From IMG/VR virus record IMGVR_UViG_3300022659_000304, positions 1 to 47,388 of that record: a stretch of 47,388 nucleotides of DNA; one strand, 5' to 3'. A program made the translations under genes and the position numbers. How positions within the stretch are numbered: position 1 is the first letter of the stretch; each line of letters starts with the position of its first letter. The notes beneath the pieces were generated by a model that was not told where the DNA came from, searched no databases, and saw only the letters and a list, made by a program, of their open reading frames with translations. The DNA comes from a virus. Shown piece by piece: positions 8,745 to 18,890 of the stretch.

Positions 8745-9775
8745 GTTTTTTGTCCAGAACCAAAGATTCCCGAAAGTGGTAACATTGCTGTATTTGAGGC
8801 AATGGCAGGTTTTTCAGACGCATCATGCGGTCTTTGCAATAACAATGATTTTACAAAGTTTGATATTCCTGTTGTTTTTGCCGTTGCATTCCATGTATTT
8901 GCAGCATTATAGCTATAAGATGCGCTTAATGCAGTATTGTAAGCATCCGTATCATCCAAACTTTCTATCGCACCAAAAAAGTAAGCATTAGCTAGAGCGT
9001 CATTGGCTTGAGAGGGTAAAATATAGAAGCTATCACTATTGCCAACTATAAGCCAAACCTTGTTTCCGCTAATTGCACCTTCCGAGTCCATCCAGTTTTC
9101 AATTGTTGGATTGCGAATACGTGCATAATACCATTTAGCCCATCCGTTTATCGCACTTGCACCAGAGCCCGTTCCAATCCAATTCTTATTTGGGAAAGCC
9201 GAGTCGAATGGAGCTTGTACACCCAGCATCGTATCAATACCAGTTATATCTTCAACAATGCCAACTTTGGCGTATTTTGCGTATGATGACGACCACACCG
9301 GATCAAGCTCATCTACGACACGTAAAAATGGACGGTTTGGTAAAAGTAAATTAGTTGATCGATATGCAGCCTTTCCACCGCCCCCGGCATTTACGCTTGA
9401 AAAAGGTTTTTCCCATCCCAGCGGTGGTAGAGATGCAGTGATTGTTCCAGTTGCTGCGCTTACATTAGGTGGTGTAGCAAGCTCAAACGTCACAGTCTGT
9501 GCGTTCGGAATAGATAAAACTCTATGTTCACCATTAAACTCATTTTGTGCTGCACCAGTGATTTTTATCACCTGTTGCTGCTTCAAGCCATGTGATTCAC
9601 TGAACAATGCTGTCACTGTTGTGCCGGATGCTGTAAGCGATGACACCGCACCAATGCTAATTCCATTAATTAAACATGCATCCAGCACATTAATCATTGA
9701 ACCGTATGCATTTTGAAGTTGTGGCATATTTTTATTTGTATGCACATAAAACTTGATATCTGTACTTGCAACCAT
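8741..9775 (-). CDS. tail structural protein, 344 aa
   Basis: Late tail-cluster protein. A stretch near residues 45-110 (TTVTALFSESHGLKQQQVIKITGAAQNEFNGEHRV, TVTFEL) has the pattern of a small beta domain found in phage tail proteins. A Gly-rich hinge (NAGGGGKAAYRST) and an aromatic-rich C-terminal half follow (NWIGTGSGASAINGWAKWYYARIRN). No enzymatic motif is seen. It is the first gene after the terminator at 9788 and is coupled to the gene behind it. Confidence 0.6.
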   Translation of the reverse strand: MVASTDIKFYVHTNKNMPQLQNAYGSMINVLDACLINGISIGAVSSLTASGTTVTALFSESHGLKQQQVIKITGAAQNEFNGEHRVLSIPNAQTVTFELATPPNVSAATGTITASLPPLGWEKPFSSVNAGGGGKAAYRSTNLLLPNRPFLRVVDELDPVWSSSYAKYAKVGIVEDITGIDTMLGVQAPFDSAFPNKNWIGTGSGASAINGWAKWYYARIRNPTIENWMDSEGAISGNKVWLIVGNSDSFYILPSQANDALANAYFFGAIESLDDTDAYNTALSASYSYNAANTWNATAKTTGISNFVKSLLLQRPHDASEKPAIASNTAMLPLSGIFGSGQKT

Positions 9776-9787
9776 TTCTTATACCCA

Positions 9788-9811
9788 TAAAAAAGACCGC
9801 ATATAGCGGTC
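9788..9811 (-). terminator. intra-operon terminator in tail cluster
   Basis: GACCGC-ATATA-GCGGTC hairpin (9795-9811) followed by a 7-base T run on the minus strand (A run 9788-9794). It lies just after the 538-residue tail gene and splits the tail cluster, so antitermination or partial readthrough is implied. Confidence 0.8.
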
Positions 9812-9827
9812 GTATTTGATTTATATT

Positions 9828-11444
9828 TTAAACAACGCGGTCAATGTCACCACGCAGCATAATTTGGAATTGATCTGACATTACAGCAGGCTCAGATTGC
9901 TTCACTGTGCGAATTACCCACACCGGGAAATTTGCAGCCACGGTATTAAATCGCAGCACGTTGCCATTGGCCCAGCCACTACCCCAACCTTCTTTTTTAA
10001 TTATGAAGTAAGGCACACCAGTGACTGGATTGATTGGTGCATAGTCTGCATTGGTGGTACCGGTACCAATCTGGCCAGAATATTCACCAATGCAGCGGAA
10101 TGATTGTGCATCAGTAAACTGGATATACCATCGCTCTTGAATGGCACCCTTGTTTGTGACCTGAATCGGATATAGTGCATCATTGTAATTCGCTGGAATG
10201 GTTGCACCCACAGGCTCGTCAGCCCATGCCCCACTCCACGATCCCTGCACAAACTTACGAGTATAACGCGCCTGCATATCACCAATCACTAAAGCAGAAC
10301 CGACTATGGTATCCACCGCATCATAGTTATGGGTTAAAGGCTTGGTGAAGGTCAGCTGACCGCTGATCTGTACATCGCGGATCAGACCCATATCCTGATA
10401 GCGGTATTTCACTGTTAGTGGTGCGACCAGATTACCCAGTACGAAGTCACCGCCCAATGTCACACGACCATAATCATAATCGACCGTGTACAAATCGAAA
10501 GCTACTTTGGTTCCATTGGCATCTTCAAGTTCAGCCCACGAAATGCGCTGATCATTCAGATCGTATGTAGTACCTGCAATTGCACTGGGTAGCTCTTGCA
10601 CCTTGCTTGAGCTGACAATACCAATACCACCAACACGAAAGATCGGCACCCGGCCATCAATCGGTAATCGTGTAGCAGACAGACCTAGAATTTCAGAATC
10701 CAAAGGAATATAGGTATAAGCCACAGCGTTATAGCGTACGGATGAAGCATCGACCCAGACCGGAACGTTAATATAACGGCCATCTAGCTCATCATATTCG
10801 AGTAGTGGGTCATACCAGTCATTCGCTTCAATCTCAGCCCGGTTAGCCTCAGTAATTTGGGTTTTGCTGTAGAAGTAAATCGTAACAAAACCATTATCCC
10901 AATTGACCTGACCATGTGCCCGACTGGTTTCAATCACGCCATTTTCATCAGCAGTTAGTGTAAGCTGACCATATTCAAGCGTACCCACTACCACAGTTAA
11001 GGATTGTGGACGGATCGGCATGATGGGTGTTCTAAAGCTGATTTTGTTGACCGGCAATAAATCGGTTGTGGTAGTTAAGGATTCCAGAGTAATCGTGTTA
11101 TCTGCATTCGGTGTCCATGAGTCGATTTCAACAATACCGGTACCATACTGGATCACACCAGACTGAATCCCGCTGTTATTCGCCGGATTTACATTGCGAT
11201 ACAGCAAGCCAGTGCGATCTAGATAAGTGTCCGCACCAACTTTGAATCGGGCTGAGCCTGTCAAAATCTGCTCATCAAAGCCAGAGGATAAATCCAGCTT
11301 TAACTTGTTGGCCGTTACGGTGTGGGTTGCTGAATTGGAGCCGGATGTATCACGGTATTTAACTTGAACATCAATAGTATTAAGGGCTTTTAGTTCAACC
11401 TGCTGACCCTGAATGTCTGATGTTTGTGGAGAATAAAAAGACAT
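9828..11444 (-). CDS. beta-repeat tail protein, 538 aa
   Basis: Large late tail protein rich in beta structure. It contains G-x-[IV]-x-[YW]-x-x-G units such as GVIQYGTGIVEI, GQVNWDNGFVTI and VDYDYGRVTL, the same type as in the neighbouring 653-residue protein. LTVKYRYQDMGLIRDV and TFTKPLTHNYDA follow. It ends just before its own terminator. The role is probably tail tube end, tip or fibre; no catalytic motif is visible. The shared repeat suggests that the two proteins arose by duplication or form a joint assembly. Confidence 0.65.
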   Translation of the reverse strand: MSFYSPQTSDIQGQQVELKALNTIDVQVKYRDTSGSNSATHTVTANKLKLDLSSGFDEQILTGSARFKVGADTYLDRTGLLYRNVNPANNSGIQSGVIQYGTGIVEIDSWTPNADNTITLESLTTTTDLLPVNKISFRTPIMPIRPQSLTVVVGTLEYGQLTLTADENGVIETSRAHGQVNWDNGFVTIYFYSKTQITEANRAEIEANDWYDPLLEYDELDGRYINVPVWVDASSVRYNAVAYTYIPLDSEILGLSATRLPIDGRVPIFRVGGIGIVSSSKVQELPSAIAGTTYDLNDQRISWAELEDANGTKVAFDLYTVDYDYGRVTLGGDFVLGNLVAPLTVKYRYQDMGLIRDVQISGQLTFTKPLTHNYDAVDTIVGSALVIGDMQARYTRKFVQGSWSGAWADEPVGATIPANYNDALYPIQVTNKGAIQERWYIQFTDAQSFRCIGEYSGQIGTGTTNADYAPINPVTGVPYFIIKKEGWGSGWANGNVLRFNTVAANFPVWVIRTVKQSEPAVMSDQFQIMLRGDIDRVV

Positions 11445-11453
11445 ATTTCCTCG

Positions 11454-13415
11454 CTAGGCAGCCGCATAGATAGCCATAGGTGTAAAGGTTTGCACAAATC
11501 TGCTTGCTGTACTCTTTGGTGTGACTTCAACTGCGCCAGTGGCATAGGTAATGGTGCCTTGCACTTGACCACGGCTATTCACTAGATTGCCCATAGTTGC
11601 ATTCACCGGTACATCTGTCAGGGTTACGGATCCTGTAATCCCCTCACTGCTTTGAAGTGGAATTTTTAACTCAACACTATTTGGCTGAATTGCCGGTCCT
11701 GTACCAATGGTAAAGGTCAGCTTTTGATTTGCTGGGGTAACATCCATCTTGGTTTGTTCAAGTGAGGATCCATAGTTATAAATCACCGAAAAGACTGTGC
11801 CTTTCTGTGGCAGCTTGTTTGGAATGATCTTGCCAATACCGGTTGCATAGTTAATTTCACCTGTAGCATCACCAGTAAACTTACCCTGCGCATTAGAGGT
11901 TGCCGTTTTCTCTTCGCCTTCAAGCATCCAGCTAATAGTTATGCCCGGCAACACACCTGGTCGGCCTAAATCAAAATCAAATGCAGCTTTTTCCACACTT
12001 AAATTTGATCGTACGAAGGTGACAATTGGTGTACCCCAGTTCAGCAGAATTGGTGTGTCTACATCTGGTAGTGCGCCAGTCGTTAATAACCATGAGCCAG
12101 TTTCATAATTGATCATGCCAGAACCAAAGGATGGGCTGGCAGCCTTTAACTGGCCTGAACCATCATCTTTAAGCTCATAGAACTTGCCCTGCGACATGTA
12201 TGAAATCGAAAGTGCACCAGGTGCCGGAATTGGAATTAAAACTCCGGTCCAGTTGGTGCTCTGGTTATTCTGAGTCACTGGTATTGCATGACTCTGGTAA
12301 TACTGATTCGGTGCAGCTGCTGGTTTAAAAGTAATATTCAAACTTACGGTTCCAGCCGGTGCTGCCGCAGTCCACTGAATCAAACCACGCTGGTAATCAA
12401 TCGTACCAACCTGTGTACCTTGAGTATTCTTAAGTAATCCGCCCTGATCGGTAATCTGCTGTCCTTGTAAAGTAAAAGAAACACTGGAAGGAATCACTGC
12501 TGAGCCAATGTACAGGTTCTGATTCACCCCAATCACCATATTCGGGTAATTGACCGTGATGGTGCCTTCATTACCCGCTACCAGCACCACGCTTTCGCCA
12601 GCAGCATTCACATCAATAATTGGGGTTTCAGTCTGAGCAGACGGGATTAGTTGAGCAAAGATGCTTTTAGCATTGACCGTAAATTCTCCCACATTGGCAT
12701 CAGATGCCAGCGCTGTAGATGAATAGTAAAGGCCGGTATCCGCAACAATCGTATCCCGAATGATGGTCTTGGATTTCTCACCGTTGTACCACTGGCGTGC
12801 TGAAAGGCCCACAAAGTCAACCTCAAGAGCATCATTCAAGGAATACGTAGCAACCTTGTACTCAACATTTTTACCATCGATGACCATAATGGCAGTACGG
12901 GTTTCAACCTTGGTAATACGCACGTACTGCTCACGCTCCAATACCTTGCCTTCATCACTGACCAGCACAATGGTATCGCCTACCGAAGACTCCACTTCCT
13001 GAGGAAACATAGCGACCTGGAGTGATGACATGCCCTGCCAATGGGTATCAAGTGGTGTGCCGGCAATCTGCCCGCCTTTGGCCAGATAATTTTCTACACG
13101 ATTCTGGGCAGCCTGGCGCTCATCTGTCCAGTTTTTGGTACTGAAAAGCAATGCTGATACGTTTGGATCTTCTGGTAGCTCAGATACAAACACCGTTGCA
13201 CCCATCAATAGATCAGTATCTGCTGTAGTGACGGCCGGAAAGACCTTGCGCATAGATACATCGCCCATAGTGCGATCCATCTCAGACACATCATTAAACA
13301 GGTTATTACTGATGCCATCCTGAACCACAACACCAGAATATTTACCACCGCCATCCGAGTTATCCGTCAAGCGTTCAGACTTGTAAATCACTAAATCTTT
13401 GGTTTCAATCGCCAT
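11454..13415 (-). CDS. beta-repeat tail protein, 653 aa
   Basis: Large late tail protein. Residues 1-230 form a non-repetitive head (MAIETKDLVIYKSERLTDNSDGG start). The C-terminal two thirds carry at least four units of the form G-x-I-x-Y-x-x-G: GTIDYQRGLIQW, GMINYETGSWLL, GEINYATGIGKI and GTITYATGAVEV, each introduced by a Q/S/N-G-Q/K turn. This looks like a beta-sandwich array used in a tail tip or fibre shaft. It overlaps the upstream tail gene by 11 bases. Confidence 0.65.
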   Translation of the reverse strand: MAIETKDLVIYKSERLTDNSDGGGKYSGVVVQDGISNNLFNDVSEMDRTMGDVSMRKVFPAVTTADTDLLMGATVFVSELPEDPNVSALLFSTKNWTDERQAAQNRVENYLAKGGQIAGTPLDTHWQGMSSLQVAMFPQEVESSVGDTIVLVSDEGKVLEREQYVRITKVETRTAIMVIDGKNVEYKVATYSLNDALEVDFVGLSARQWYNGEKSKTIIRDTIVADTGLYYSSTALASDANVGEFTVNAKSIFAQLIPSAQTETPIIDVNAAGESVVLVAGNEGTITVNYPNMVIGVNQNLYIGSAVIPSSVSFTLQGQQITDQGGLLKNTQGTQVGTIDYQRGLIQWTAAAPAGTVSLNITFKPAAAPNQYYQSHAIPVTQNNQSTNWTGVLIPIPAPGALSISYMSQGKFYELKDDGSGQLKAASPSFGSGMINYETGSWLLTTGALPDVDTPILLNWGTPIVTFVRSNLSVEKAAFDFDLGRPGVLPGITISWMLEGEEKTATSNAQGKFTGDATGEINYATGIGKIIPNKLPQKGTVFSVIYNYGSSLEQTKMDVTPANQKLTFTIGTGPAIQPNSVELKIPLQSSEGITGSVTLTDVPVNATMGNLVNSRGQVQGTITYATGAVEVTPKSTASRFVQTFTPMAIYAAA

Positions 13416-13822
13416 CGTCTAACTCCGTAAAGCGCAAGGTCACGTTGTAATAATCATCCAGTGATACCGCTGGAATTCCTTTCACCGGTGCGGCTTCTAA
13501 AGCTCCGTCCTGGTGATTAAATTTGACGGTGAATTGCCGGTTGTCATGCGGCTGTTCAAACTGCAGTCTGAAATTTTCACCTTGCAGTTTTGACCATTCC
13601 AAAACAGTCCGCAGTTCGCGTAGCTTGATCCAGCCCATTTGTGGATCTGCTGGTTGTAAAGTGATTGGTCGGCCAGATTTCTTTTGCCTTCCTGAATATG
13701 CAGAGTGCCATCCATGGCATAGGCCTGATTCTGTTCAATGGCCTTCCATGAAAATTCATCAGGCCATAAAAACCGTCCTCTAATGGGACGGTTTCGGATG
13801 TTGCTAAGCGAATAAGCTTCAT
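13405..13822 (-). CDS. tail protein of about 139 aa, two frameshifts as read
   Basis: Three partial frames combine into one protein. MKLIRLATSETVPLEDGF continues as LWPDEFSWKAIEQNQAYAM, then DGTLHIQEGK, SGRPITLQPADPQMG and WIKLRELRTVLEW. One extra base at A5 13768-13772 and one at T4 13682-13685 restore a continuous frame; both are homopolymer undercalls on the same pattern as elsewhere. The 418 bases plus two give exactly 140 codons. The start overlaps the tape-measure stop by 4 bases. Its position after the tape measure suits a distal tail or tail-tip adaptor. Confidence 0.7.
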
Positions 13823-16800
13823 GTTGATTTCGCCTGTATTTTTAATTGATTCACAAGTTCATTCATTAAAGATTCCTGTCCAGCAGGCCCGCTAAATTTC
13901 ATCTGCTTACCATTGAAGTCAAAGTTATAGGTAACTTCCTTACTTGGTTGTCCTGTATCTCTAACTGAAGGTGCAGAAGGAATAGACGGCGCATAGTCAC
14001 TCAGACTGGAACCAGTTGAAGCTACATTGATAGAACGAAGCAGCTCATTGATCTTGTTGGTTCCGTGTTGAGTGGTCAGACCATTCGCTGCTGCCCGATC
14101 AAATTCAGCATTAATCAGTGCTTTCATAGCTGGATTACCATCTTTACCCAGTCCTTGAGCCTTGGCATCTCGATCAGCCGCCAGAGCTTTGGACCATATA
14201 TCACCAGCCAGTTTTTTAGCATCCTTATCGCTATAGCCTTTACTTTTCAGCTCGGAAAGCACTTCATCTCTGGTGTAGGAGTCATAGCCATAAATACCCT
14301 TGCTTAATGCATCACCTTGACGCTTCATTTCCTTATTGAAGTCACCTTTGGCCTTGTTGACTGCATCAGCCCAGGCTTCGGTAGAAGATTTGGCTTCTTC
14401 ACGTGCGATCTGGCCAGCATGACGATATCCATCACCAATGCCGCGTGCTGAATCTCTGACGCGATGATTAGATTTTTCCCATTCGTCATTTGATTTGACA
14501 GCAGCTTTGCCAGTTTCATCTACTTGAACCTCCAGATCTAAAGCTGAGGCTTGAGATCTGGTAAAGCCATCTACGATACCGCCATTGGCCTGAATAGCCA
14601 CATCAGCGTATTTCCTAAATGCCTGCTGAAGCTGATCAGTTGAAGCTTGACCACTCCTAAGCAAAACCTCGTATGCCGCCTTGTATTCACTAGCCATCAA
14701 CTTGGCTTCATCGCGAGACCGTAAACCAAATACCGAGAATGCTTCATTTACTGAATTGACGCCTGCAGTCATCTCGTCAAGTTGGCGGTTGATATTGAAC
14801 GCTTGGACTTCCACTTGCTGCAAAAGCCCATTAGCTACAGTCTCACCAAGCTCATTTTTAAGGCTGTTGATTTGATTCCGGATAGCACCAAGTTGCTGAA
14901 TAGTCTCAGCTCCGTTGACTGCCTTGCTGATTGATTGGTTTAGTGCAAATGCGGTATCAAGACCTTGGCGCTTTAACTCATCAAGACTGCCAATAATGGT
15001 TTGAATATCATTTATTAGCGATCTTGATGCTGCTGATCCTTTTCCTTGCAACTGCTCAAAACTATATCCGGTACGCTCCACGGCCAAGATCATTGCTTGT
15101 TCAGCAATGAGTGCCATTTTTGCGCTTCAAAGAAGTCCCAGAAAAAGCAGCCTTTGCATTTGCCGAGAACACCACAAGATCTTCAGTTGCCATTGCAGCT
15201 TTAAGTGATACCTTGAGTTGTTCGGCAGTTATCTTTCCCTGCTGCTCAAGTGCTACCAAAGCTGTTATTGAATCATTAATGCCTTTTGTGGAATCAAATA
15301 CCAAAGCATCTTGAAGTTTTTCAAGTGCATCAGCTGCTGACTCCCCCTTTTTAATTAACTCATCAAACGCTGTAATAAGCTTTTTCGATTCTTCTGTTAA
15401 TTGGTAGGTCTTATCTCTAGCCTTTTCTGCAGCTGCTGCTTGTTCTGCCTTAATTTCTGCTGCCACTTTGGCTTGAGTTGCTTCAAGAAGCTGCTGCTTT
15501 TCTAATTTCTCAATAGCTTCGCCGTAGCCCATGGCTTTTGCGGCAGCTTCGCCCATCCACTCACCGAGCGGAGTAAGCATACCGACAACAGCAACACCCA
15601 TCACACCAAGCGATGTAATAGCAATACCCAATGTTCCTAGACGGCCCACCAAGCCCATTAGGCTTGTACCAGCAGAAGCAGTAGCTGTTGCTGTTGATGT
15701 TGCTAATTGCCCTTTAGCCACTGCCGTGGATTTGGTTGCGTTAGCATTGGCTATTTGCGCCTGTGTATTAGCTACAACTGAAGTGGTTTCTTGAGTAATG
15801 GCTAATGATGCAGCCTTAACGCTATTCGCTTTATCCAAGAACATCAGGCCGATGTTTAAGGCCTTATATGCTACAAATGCCTGACCAGCCAACATTAACG
15901 TAGAGACAATCGTATCCAAGTTTTCAGCAACAAACTTAATGGCTTCCGCTACTTTTGCGCTTGCCCCTGTTGCAGCATCTGCTTCACCAATATAAACCGT
16001 CCACGCGGTCTTAAGATTTTCAATGGATGCGCCGATTGTTGTCGGAAATTTGGCGAATTCAGCGCTAATTGCTTCGCTTTGACTTAATAAAGCCTTGGTG
16101 ACCACATCAGTTGTAAGCTTCCCCTCACCCGCCATTTCTCGCAATTTACCGGTAGTTACATCAAGCCCATCAGCCAGTGCTTGAGCCAATCGTGGTGATT
16201 GCTCCATCATGGAGTTGAATTCATCACCGCGAAGCACACCAGAACCTAATGCTTGGTTAAGTTGGGTAATCGCTGCTTCATTGGATGCAGCCGATCCACC
16301 CCCTACCTGAATGGCCTTGTTAATTGTTTCAGTTAATGCTAATGCCTGCTCTTGAGGCCATTTCATCTCCTGACCGATCTTGGTTAGTCGAGAATAGAGA
16401 TCACCAGTTGCAGTTAGATTGGAGTTTGTTGCAATAGCAACATTTTTAACATCATCCATGGCCTTTTGAAGGTTGCCATGTTCGCCAATTGCAATTGACA
16501 GGCGGCCAGACAGATTCTTATATTCATCAGCAGTCTGAGCAATCTCCATTGCGGTAGTGCCGATGCCAAGCGCTGCCAAGGCTCCAGTTAAAGCATTGAA
16601 GCCCGTTTTTAATCCTTGTAACTCCCCTGATACGCCTTTCGACGATTGCTCAGTTTGTTGTAGTTCTTGTGAAGTTGCTTCTAATTCTTTATCAAGTTGC
16701 TTTACTTGTTGGGCGGTTTCTTGAGATTGATTGCCGAGCTGATCTACTTCTTTTGTAGCACTATTGGCATCACTTACTAGATTGGCTGAGCCATCCTTGA

Positions 16801-16909
16801 GTGCCGCAAATGCATCCTTTGCTGCTTTTTCCGACTGATGCATATTGGAAACAAAGGCTTTTGTCTCAGCATCCATCACCAGCTTAAATGTTAAATTTTT
16901 ACCAGACAT
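13819..16909 (-). CDS. tape measure protein, frameshifted as read
   Basis: Sets tail length and is expelled during DNA injection. Two overlapping frames (16909-15101 and 15117-13819) form one protein of about 1030 residues. The join is near 15117-15121: SGTSLKRKNGTHC-stop in one frame and MALIAEQAM in the next. Adding one base at two short runs gives SLEAQKMALIAEQ. The N-terminal half has long coiled coils (Q/E-rich, 40-95), the tape-measure core (EYKNLSGRLS, GDLYSRLTKIGQ, SMMEQSPRLAQALADGL) and hydrophobic segments around 330-450. The C-terminal half is helical. The tail chaperone gene lies upstream. Confidence 0.88.
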
Positions 16910-16937
16910 GCTGACCTCTAAATTTTAGGCAATAAAA

Positions 16938-16955
16938 AACCCGCCGAAGCGGGTT
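16938..16955 (-). terminator. terminator upstream of tape measure gene
   Basis: AACCCGC-CGAA-GCGGGTT hairpin followed on the minus strand by a T run and then TATTGCCTAAAATTTA. It ends the inserted small-gene segment (16993-17778) before the tape measure gene. A near-identical 21-base trailer follows the terminator at 18428. Confidence 0.8.
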
Positions 16956-16992
16956 AATGTAGATATTTAAAAGCACGTATTAGTGCGTCGTT

Positions 16993-17484
16993 TTATCCAC
17001 AAGATTTAGGCCATAGCGCATCCATAACTTGCGGAGTAAAAACAGAATTCTTGGAGTCACTCTCAATCATTATCGTGTCATTTACTGGATCGTAAATGTA
17101 ACGAGAGTAACCAGTATATCCACCCATGCGGTTTTTGGAATTCACCTCACCACAGTTACCTTTCTGATTTCTAAATTTTGCAGAATCAGAATCAATTAAC
17201 CGCTCCTTAACCTTCTGAGCAGCTAATTCAATTTGAGCCTGTTGTTTATCTTGTTCTGCTTTTTGTGCGGCTTCATTTTCTTTAATGCGGGTTAATTCAG
17301 CTTGAGCCTTTTTTTCTGCAGTAGATTTAGTGGCATTCTCTGCATCAATTTTTTCCTGTTCTAATTTCTGCTGATGTAAAATTTCAGCCTGCTTTAATCT
17401 TTCAGCTGATGCCTTGTTGCTTTGGTGCATAAAATAAAGCATGCCAGATGCAAGAATAAGAAGCCCAACGAATAAATATTTCAT
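16993..17484 (-). CDS. membrane-anchored coiled-coil envelope protein with CGEV domain
   Basis: The 163 residues begin with a transmembrane or signal-anchor segment (YLFVGLLILASGMLYFM). A Lys/Gln/Glu-rich coiled coil follows (about 25-95), then a C-terminal domain with DSAKFRNQKGNCGEV and GGYTGYSRYIYDP. The same DSAKFRNQxGxCGEV signature occurs in the lipoprotein at 19091, so this is a repeated prophage envelope domain. It is inserted between tape measure and chaperone and flanked by terminators, which fits a moron (lysogenic conversion) gene rather than a virion part. Function unknown. Confidence 0.7.
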   Translation of the reverse strand: MKYLFVGLLILASGMLYFMHQSNKASAERLKQAEILHQQKLEQEKIDAENATKSTAEKKAQAELTRIKENEAAQKAEQDKQQAQIELAAQKVKERLIDSDSAKFRNQKGNCGEVNSKNRMGGYTGYSRYIYDPVNDTIMIESDSKNSVFTPQVMDALWPKSCG

Positions 17485-17496
17485 CTAGCACCTCGC

Positions 17497-17778
17497 TTAA
17501 AGATTACGCCAGAGAATTTTAACAATTCTGTCTCGGCACAAGATGATGTTGTATTCCTGCAAATCAACACTTTTCACATATTCAGTTGCCGCACAATAAA
17601 GCTTTCCATCATCTAACACATAGAATCTAGGTTTGCTTACTTGAAGCTTATCTTTAAGTGCTTGGTGGCTATCCCCAATTTTTACCAGATCACCCGATGG
17701 TGTGCGAATGCTGGTAGTTGTCCTTTCTGCATACGTGAACCCCGACACCAAACATAAAGCTAATAATAATTTTTTCAC
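17497..17778 (-). CDS. small secreted protein
   Basis: The 93 residues have a Sec signal peptide (MKKLLLALCLVSGFTYA then E) with likely cleavage after residue 17. The mature part (GDLVKIGDSHQALKDKL, PRFYVLDDGKLYCAA, LCRDRIVKILW) contains two cysteines that could form a disulfide. The GDS motif recalls DUF2845/SmpA-like periplasmic domains, but this is weak. It is the upstream neighbour of the coiled-coil envelope gene and probably co-transcribed. Confidence 0.65.
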   Translation of the reverse strand: MKKLLLALCLVSGFTYAERTTTSIRTPSGDLVKIGDSHQALKDKLQVSKPRFYVLDDGKLYCAATEYVKSVDLQEYNIILCRDRIVKILWRNL

Positions 17779-17830
17779 ACTAACCCCCTAAATAGTTATT
17801 TCCACATCATAACTTTAGGGTGCTACTTGA

Positions 17831-18391
17831 TCAATCAGAAACCATTTCTTTCTTAAATGATTCAAAGCCTTTCTTATCAGCTTGAGCTACACGTCCAGCA
17901 ACGGCGTTATTAAAGATTCCCTGTTTATACATCTTGTTCCCTGCCTTAACATAGCCTTGGAATGCACCGTAAGTCATTTCCATGATTTCGCTATGCTGAT
18001 GACCCATTGATACCAAAAATTGGAATGAATCAAACCAGGTGGAGTCATCTTTCTTTTTAATGCCGCGTTTTGGCTTTTCGTATTTGAAATAAGTCTGATT
18101 GACCAGAAGTACTGCCTTAAGTAGCTCTTTAAATCCCTGTTCATCAGTAGCAAGTTCTACTAATGATTCATTGTCCAGATCGGTGACGCATGCCATGGTC
18201 GAAATGACTTGCACACCGTGAGCCTTGAATAACCCTGTCAAAATCTCATCTGAATGATTTTGGTCTTTGATGAAGTTCTTCAATACTTCAGCATGCATTG
18301 CCCAGGTGTCAAAGTCTTTCATCTGGATCTGACGCACTTCAATGTCATTGATTTTGATGCTGCGATTTGTTGCTAGGAAAAAATCATTCAT
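17831..18391 (-). CDS. phage tail assembly chaperone-like protein
   Basis: Protein of 186 residues upstream of the tape measure gene, where siphophages encode the gpG-type chaperone that coats the tape measure. It starts MNDFFLATNRSIKINDIEVRQIQMKDFDTW, a pattern typical of these chaperones (short beta region then helices). The C-terminus holds FDSFQFLVSMGHQHSEIMEMTYGAFQ. No programmed frameshift or -1 extension is evident. Its 3' neighbours are inserted accessory genes, so chaperone and tape measure are now about 0.9 kb apart. Confidence 0.65.
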   Translation of the reverse strand: MNDFFLATNRSIKINDIEVRQIQMKDFDTWAMHAEVLKNFIKDQNHSDEILTGLFKAHGVQVISTMACVTDLDNESLVELATDEQGFKELLKAVLLVNQTYFKYEKPKRGIKKKDDSTWFDSFQFLVSMGHQHSEIMEMTYGAFQGYVKAGNKMYKQGIFNNAVAGRVAQADKKGFESFKKEMVSD

Positions 18392-18427
18392 GATGATGTC
18401 TCGATTTAAATTTTAGGCATTAAAAAA

Positions 18428-18441
18428 GCACCCGAAGGTGC
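18428..18441. terminator. terminator upstream of chaperone gene
   Basis: GCACC-CGAA-GGTGC hairpin with T-rich sequence on the plus side and an A run (T run on minus) on the other. On the minus strand it follows the 32-residue membrane peptide gene. The trailer (TTTTTTAATGCCTAAAATTTA) matches the one at 16919-16939. Confidence 0.75.
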
Positions 18442-18471
18442 TTTTCTTTTACCGTTGATAAAGGCTGAATT

Positions 18472-18570
18472 CTATAAAGTCCAACTACCACCTTGTCCCA
18501 TCTCATACACGATGAAAATTAAGGCTACTACCATTAGAATGACAACAATGATTTCTGTTTTTGTTAGCAT
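18472..18570 (-). CDS. single-pass membrane micropeptide, 32 aa
   Basis: A short gene with a good GGAG ribosome binding site 8 bases before ATG 18570 and its own downstream terminator at 18428. The product starts MLTKTEIIVVILMVVALI, continues FIVYEMG and ends QGGSWTL, giving one strong transmembrane helix. The same start pattern (TKxEIxVxIL) recurs in the 25-residue peptide at 19617, so these are probably paralogous. The role is unknown; small phage membrane peptides can act in superinfection exclusion or lysis control. Confidence 0.6.
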   Translation of the reverse strand: MLTKTEIIVVILMVVALIFIVYEMGQGGSWTL

Positions 18571-18890
18571 TTTCGGTGCTCCACTTTTCATTATTCATAT
18601 GATAAGCAAAGCAAACAATTTATAACATAAAGATTACAAAAAATTATTGGATGTTACAAAGATTTAGAAGTTAGGGAAGTTTCTTCAGAGTGTAGCTACC
18701 TACTGAAGCATTCAAACATTTCGTTAAGCAACTCAACAAAAAGTTTCAACCGAAAAGCATTCTTACGCAAACCTAGAAACCTATAACTTTAGACCTGAAT
18801 ATCTTACATATCCCGACATAGCTGCTACATCCACGATTTAAATCATTCTCTACACTGAAATTAAGTCTTAGAAACGTAGAGGAAATTCAA
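18571..18890. other. 320-bp gap without genes
   Basis: An AT-rich stretch between the minus-strand micropeptide and the plus-strand secreted peptide gene. No convincing reading frame is seen. It should hold the promoters for both divergent genes; a TACACT -10 candidate lies near 18850, but no clear -35 partner could be assigned. Confidence 0.5.

Noticed and set aside
9258-9716. 152-residue plus-strand frame
   Set aside because: Fully antisense to the 344-residue tail gene and without start signals.
10001-10285. 94-residue minus-strand frame
   Set aside because: Lies inside the 538-residue tail gene on the same strand in another frame, has no binding site and reads as low-quality sequence.
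13497-13715. Separate 72-residue gene
   Set aside because: Is the middle part of the twice-frameshifted tail gene 13405-13822.
15101-15117. Programmed frameshift in the tape measure gene
   Set aside because: No slippery heptamer with a downstream structure is apparent, and the same homopolymer pattern breaks many unrelated genes here.
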